A stretch of 64,000 nucleotides of DNA. It comes from Liolophura sinensis (lineage: Eukaryota > Mollusca > Polyplacophora > Chitonida > Chitonidae). Within the stretch, counting starts at the first letter, position 1; every line of letters starts with the position of its first letter. A program made the translations under genes and the position numbers. Below the pieces are notes generated by a model, which did not search any database, was not told the origin of the DNA, and worked only from the letters and a program-made list of their open reading frames with translations. Positions 61,401-64,000 of the stretch are shown piece by piece. The DNA lies in NCBI RefSeq assembly GCF_032854445.1, contig NC_088301.1, positions 44,015,116 to 44,079,115 of the forward strand, read 5' to 3'.

Positions 61401-63218
61401 GAAGCCCTAAAAAGTTCTTCAATATAATAGTTGCAAATCTACTTTTACGTCGAAAGTTTTTATGTTCAATTTAATTATGCAGGCATTCATATGTAATGTA
61501 TCAGAAATTTTTACATTATTTCAACAAAATATATTGGGTGAGTGCCTGGAGTTTAACATTGTACAATTTTTCAGTCATATGATGATGAAGGAGTCCTTAG
61601 AGTGCATGTAATGTGCCTCCTTGTTGCATGACTGATTTCCAGCACTCTTCTATCTACTGCTGCCTTACCGAAGAAAAGTAAGCTGCCCCACCTGATCCAT
61701 TATATTGATACGGGTCAACACTCATTGCATTATCCTCTTCATGCTAAATGCCAAGTGAGGAAGTTACAACTTCCTCTTTTGTCTTAGGTGTGACCCGACC
61801 CAGAATTGGCCCTGGATTTACTGTCTCCTGGATAACTTGTACCAAGTGATGGTCAAGTTGTATCAATAATACTGTATATCAGCTACACCATCATATAAGT
61901 TACCTTGTTTTTATGGGTCTTCATTTTGAGTGAGAAAAAGAGACGAAGCCGAAGAACCCACCTGGCTTGTACACCTTTCAGTTTCAATACAATAAGCATA
62001 AAACATATTTCACAGAACTCCTCAGCAACCAGGCATACATGTAAAACTAATTTTAGTGGACTATTGTTATATTATATGGCTGGTAATCTTACCCCTGAGC
62101 AATGTGGCAGCAGTTCCCCTGTATATGCTCCTAATTCCCCCTTCTTTATAAATCTGTTTGGCACAGTCAATTGGACCCTTGTACTTGGCTTCACTAGGTG
62201 CTGCTGCTTGCTGAATCTAAGAGTTAAACAAAAGTTTAAATTACATATAATTTACATGTATTGCATATATATCTAACCATTCCTTTACTTGACCAGTATG
62301 ACTTACACTTAATCAACACATAACCCTTCAATTTTTAGGAGTCCTGCATGTCCAGAGAGACTGAGGTACTTAAACAAACCCTAGAAAAATGTGTTTGCTG
62401 CAAATCATGTGGAACAATATTCTTATTGGCTGAAAGACCAACAACCACTGAAGCTGAAGGGGTTAGGCTGAATCAAGCATATGCATTTGTTCACTAAAAT
62501 CTGATTTTCACAACTATATATTTTTTTTTTACCTGTAATAAACACTTGATTCTTTCTCCAGGAGCCATGATCACAGTTGTAAATACCCCAGCCAACATAC
62601 CAGCATTAAAAATCTGCAAATAACTGATAAAAATATGAAAAAAAAAATACATATAACATTGTGACATAATTGCAGTTATTACAGGTGAAAACTGATTAAC
62701 AAAATATTACAGCTATCTCAAACAATCTCTTATTTGATTTTTAGGTTATTATGAAGACAAAATACAAGATATTTTCACCTCTATTTCATCTAAATTTTGT
62801 TTTTTACACTCAACTTACAATATCTACAGGGTAGCCAATTATGAATAAATAATAAATGTGGACATTAATCCCTTAAGCATACACATGTTTGATAATTTAT
62901 TTATTTGATGGTGTTTACACCCTACTCAAGAATGCTTGATTTAGAAACTTGTAATAACTCTCTACCTTTCCATTTTCTTCCTTTCTGCTGCACAAAAAAT
63001 TATGTTTTTTGGGTGATGAATACAAAAAATTCTAACATCATTCTACTTCTTGAAATAAGTTCATTATGGGTCCAATAAAATCCTGCTTACGATAGTTGTT
63101 GATCTGGAGTTTTCTGCTGTAATTTCTTTCCTACACCAAATCCAAAGAAGCAGATGGCAAACATTGGAGTGACACCAGCTATAGGGGCTCCCATTCCTTT
63201 ATATAATCCTAGAATGCC
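58450..63218 (-). CDS. SLC25A20: Mitochondrial carnitine/acylcarnitine carrier, 5' part outside window
   Basis: Exons on the minus strand: 63,218-63,091, microexon 62,987-62,966, 62,613-62,533, 62,216-62,093, 61,075-61,003, 60,485-60,376, 59,720-59,596 and 58,503-58,450. They encode the last 238 residues; about 60 N-terminal residues lie beyond 64,000. This inner-membrane carrier exchanges acylcarnitine for carnitine in fatty-acid oxidation. Visible marks are [20 protein letters not shown], the second carrier signature [10 protein letters not shown], the third signature [12 protein letters not shown], and [13 protein letters not shown] with [17 protein letters not shown], all matching human SLC25A20 rather than other carriers. 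The protein ends shortly after that block (MKFLNYLF), without the human C-terminal TPNL. The intron after 61,003 needs a GC donor. The final intron contains a minisatellite. Confidence 0.93.
58668..59338. repeat. 31-bp minisatellite in the last SLC25A20 intron, split by a SINE
   Basis: The unit is GGTGCATGAACTTCAGACAA then AGACTACTGAG, about 31 bp, with length and base variants. About 16-17 copies lie in total on both sides of a truncated SINE at 59,031-59,172. Confidence 0.85.
59031..59172 (-). repeat. SINE family 1, young truncated copy inside the minisatellite
   Basis: The tail is TTTATTTATTTATTTGATTG. The core GGTGTTTTACGCCGTACTC is followed by CAGCCAGCATTATGGTGGGA and GGGGGAAACCCACGACCAT, ending CTTCCCACGTA. 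It has few degenerate positions and lacks the tRNA-like head. Confidence 0.85.
59345..59545 (-). repeat. SINE family 3 copy
   Basis: CTGATCTTTGGCAAGATACT, GCACATGTGATGTACAAATG, GTGGAAACAAGTGGTCTTCA, TTATTGTCACTAAGGCCCC and GCATTGAGGATGGGGGAAAA match the order of blocks in copies at 36.6 and 42.2 kb. It lies next to the minisatellite and about 50 bp from an SLC25A20 exon. Confidence 0.75.
61540..61835 (-). repeat. SINE family 2, near-complete copy
   Basis: GAGTGCCTGGAGTTTAACAT, TTTTTCAGTCATATGATGAT, GTGCCTCCTTGTTGCATGAC, GATACGGGTCAACACTC, GAGGAAGTTACAACTTCCTC. It is co-linear with the copy at 16,972-17,287. Confidence 0.8.
62894..62942 (-). repeat. SINE family 1 tail fragment beside the microexon
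   Basis: AATTTATTTATTTGATGGTG then TTTACACCCTACTCAAGAAT. This short tail fragment ends about 24 bp from the microexon's donor. Confidence 0.6.
62966..62987 (-). CDS. SLC25A20: SLC25A20 microexon (22 or 19 nt)
   Basis: The exon before ends in phase 2 (CAACTATC|GTAAGC) and the exon after begins in phase 0, so they cannot be joined directly. A TTTTTTGTGCAG|CAG|AAAGGAAGAAAATGGAAAG|GTAGAG segment between them restores frame with either of two tandem CAG acceptors, adding S-(R)-K-E-E-N-G-K at the matrix loop where human has SYPQ. Confidence 0.65.
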
Positions 63219-63221
63219 CTG

Positions 63222-63300
63222 TAAATGAGACATGGATTAGACAAGTCAAATATGACGTGGATTAGACAAGTCAAATGTGACATGGATTAGAGAAGTCAAA
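63222..63300. repeat. 25-bp direct repeat, three copies
   Basis: GACATGGATTAGACAAGTCA then AATAT, repeated three times with one or two changes each, immediately upstream of an SLC25A20 exon. A short (CA)n run follows. Confidence 0.8.
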
Positions 63301-63309
63301 TGAAACACA

Positions 63310-64000
63310 CACACACGAACCATTACAACTTAAGAGAATTTATCTGTTACCTTCGCTATTCAAGCATCTTTTTTTCTCAAGATCATTGTCATGGATATCA
63401 CCCTATCAGTGGTAAGTCATTAATAAAATCGGAGTCTTCTGATATTCTGAAACCTGAATATTGATTGCATTTATCTTACCACTGATATACATGTACAATG
63501 TTTGGGATTGTGAACAACGTATCTTAACTTTATGCACATACATTCAGGATGTAGGTGTTCTACTACTTTTTCTTTCCAATAAAATTTTAAATTTCATAAA
63601 AGAAGTTTAATGCTATGTTCAAAGGGAGATATGGCTTAGCATTCAATGGGGTTTGGTCTGCTAACATTGCTACAGACAGAAAATAAACAAAATAAAGTCG
63701 CCTCTACCTAACATGCCATTCTACCCTTCTCATATATCAAGTGGGCATAAAAAAATGGGCCATATTTGACACTCAATATCTCTGAAACCCTCTTACGTCA
63801 GCTTCTAAAAATTTACACACTCAAAAGACATTATGTCCTAGGTATAGAGACCAAATTTCAATTTCATCCTTTAAGATTTCTGTTCATGGGACCAAAATCA
63901 AAAACGCACATTCCGGAATTTCAAAATGATGTTCTACCTTGTTTTACTTGAAAAGATGATCAATTGGTCCTTCATCTTCTTGGTAGACGGCGTGCAAACG
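63310..64000 (-). other. SLC25A20 intron sequence to window end
   Basis: No exon is seen. The missing SLC25A20 exons should lie further right, outside the window. The open frame near 63,766-63,951 has no recognisable domain. Confidence 0.4.

Noticed and set aside
62811-62835. Alternative small SLC25A20 exon with GYP-like codons
   Set aside because: It lacks an upstream acceptor that keeps frame and would break the phase at the next exon, whereas the segment at 62,966-62,987 fits on both sides.
1-64000. CRISPR arrays, bacterial-type operons, Polinton-, retrovirus- or LTR-type elements
   Set aside because: The direct repeats found are eukaryotic minisatellites without spacers. No capsid, integrase, protease or envelope motif and no long terminal repeats were seen.

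Overview
The window is nuclear DNA of an animal. Genes have many short exons, mostly GT-AG introns and AT-rich introns, and are separated by SINEs, MITEs and minisatellites. The proteins are typical metazoan orthologues, and the dispersed repeats (a 3' domain ending near 'GAGTACGRCGTWAAAC', with ATAAA or CACTC tails) look like those I associate with molluscs. My best guess is a marine mollusc or other lophotrochozoan. The species cannot be read from the sequence.

Layout. 1-5.8 kb: gene-poor, AT-rich, with a decayed LINE reverse-transcriptase fragment. 5.86-8.86 kb (+): a complete two-exon rhodopsin-family GPCR, probably a peptide receptor, followed by a 48-bp minisatellite. 11.8-18.7 kb (-): TMEM243 in four coding exons; its first intron holds a large higher-order tandem repeat. 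19-24.4 kb: repeats only. 24.7-33.1 kb (-): a twelve-exon RBR-type (RING1-IBR-RING2) E3 ubiquitin ligase that I cannot match to a named vertebrate subfamily. 33.9-34.3 kb: a 57-bp array. 38.1-44.9 kb (-): cereblon (CRBN) in nine coding exons. 45.5-46.9 kb (+): DNAJB9/ERdj4, head-to-head with CRBN, with a long 3' UTR. 50.06-52.7 kb (+): ARPC4. 58.45-63.2 kb (-): the mitochondrial carnitine/acylcarnitine carrier SLC25A20, whose first exons lie beyond the window.

The genes do not form one pathway. Two encode ubiquitin-ligase components (the RBR ligase and the CRL4 receptor cereblon), and CRBN shares a short divergent promoter interval with an ER stress co-chaperone. The gene models were built by hand: each junction was checked for reading phase and compared with remembered human orthologues. 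Two introns (one in CRBN, one in SLC25A20) only keep frame with GC-AG boundaries, and SLC25A20 needs a 22-nt (or 19-nt) microexon.

No prokaryote-like system, CRISPR array, retroviral element or other exotic system was found. The points most worth a second look are the unplaced RBR ligase, the cereblon drug-pocket rim substitutions, the CRBN/DNAJB9 divergent promoter, the microexon, and three SINE families that share one 3' domain.
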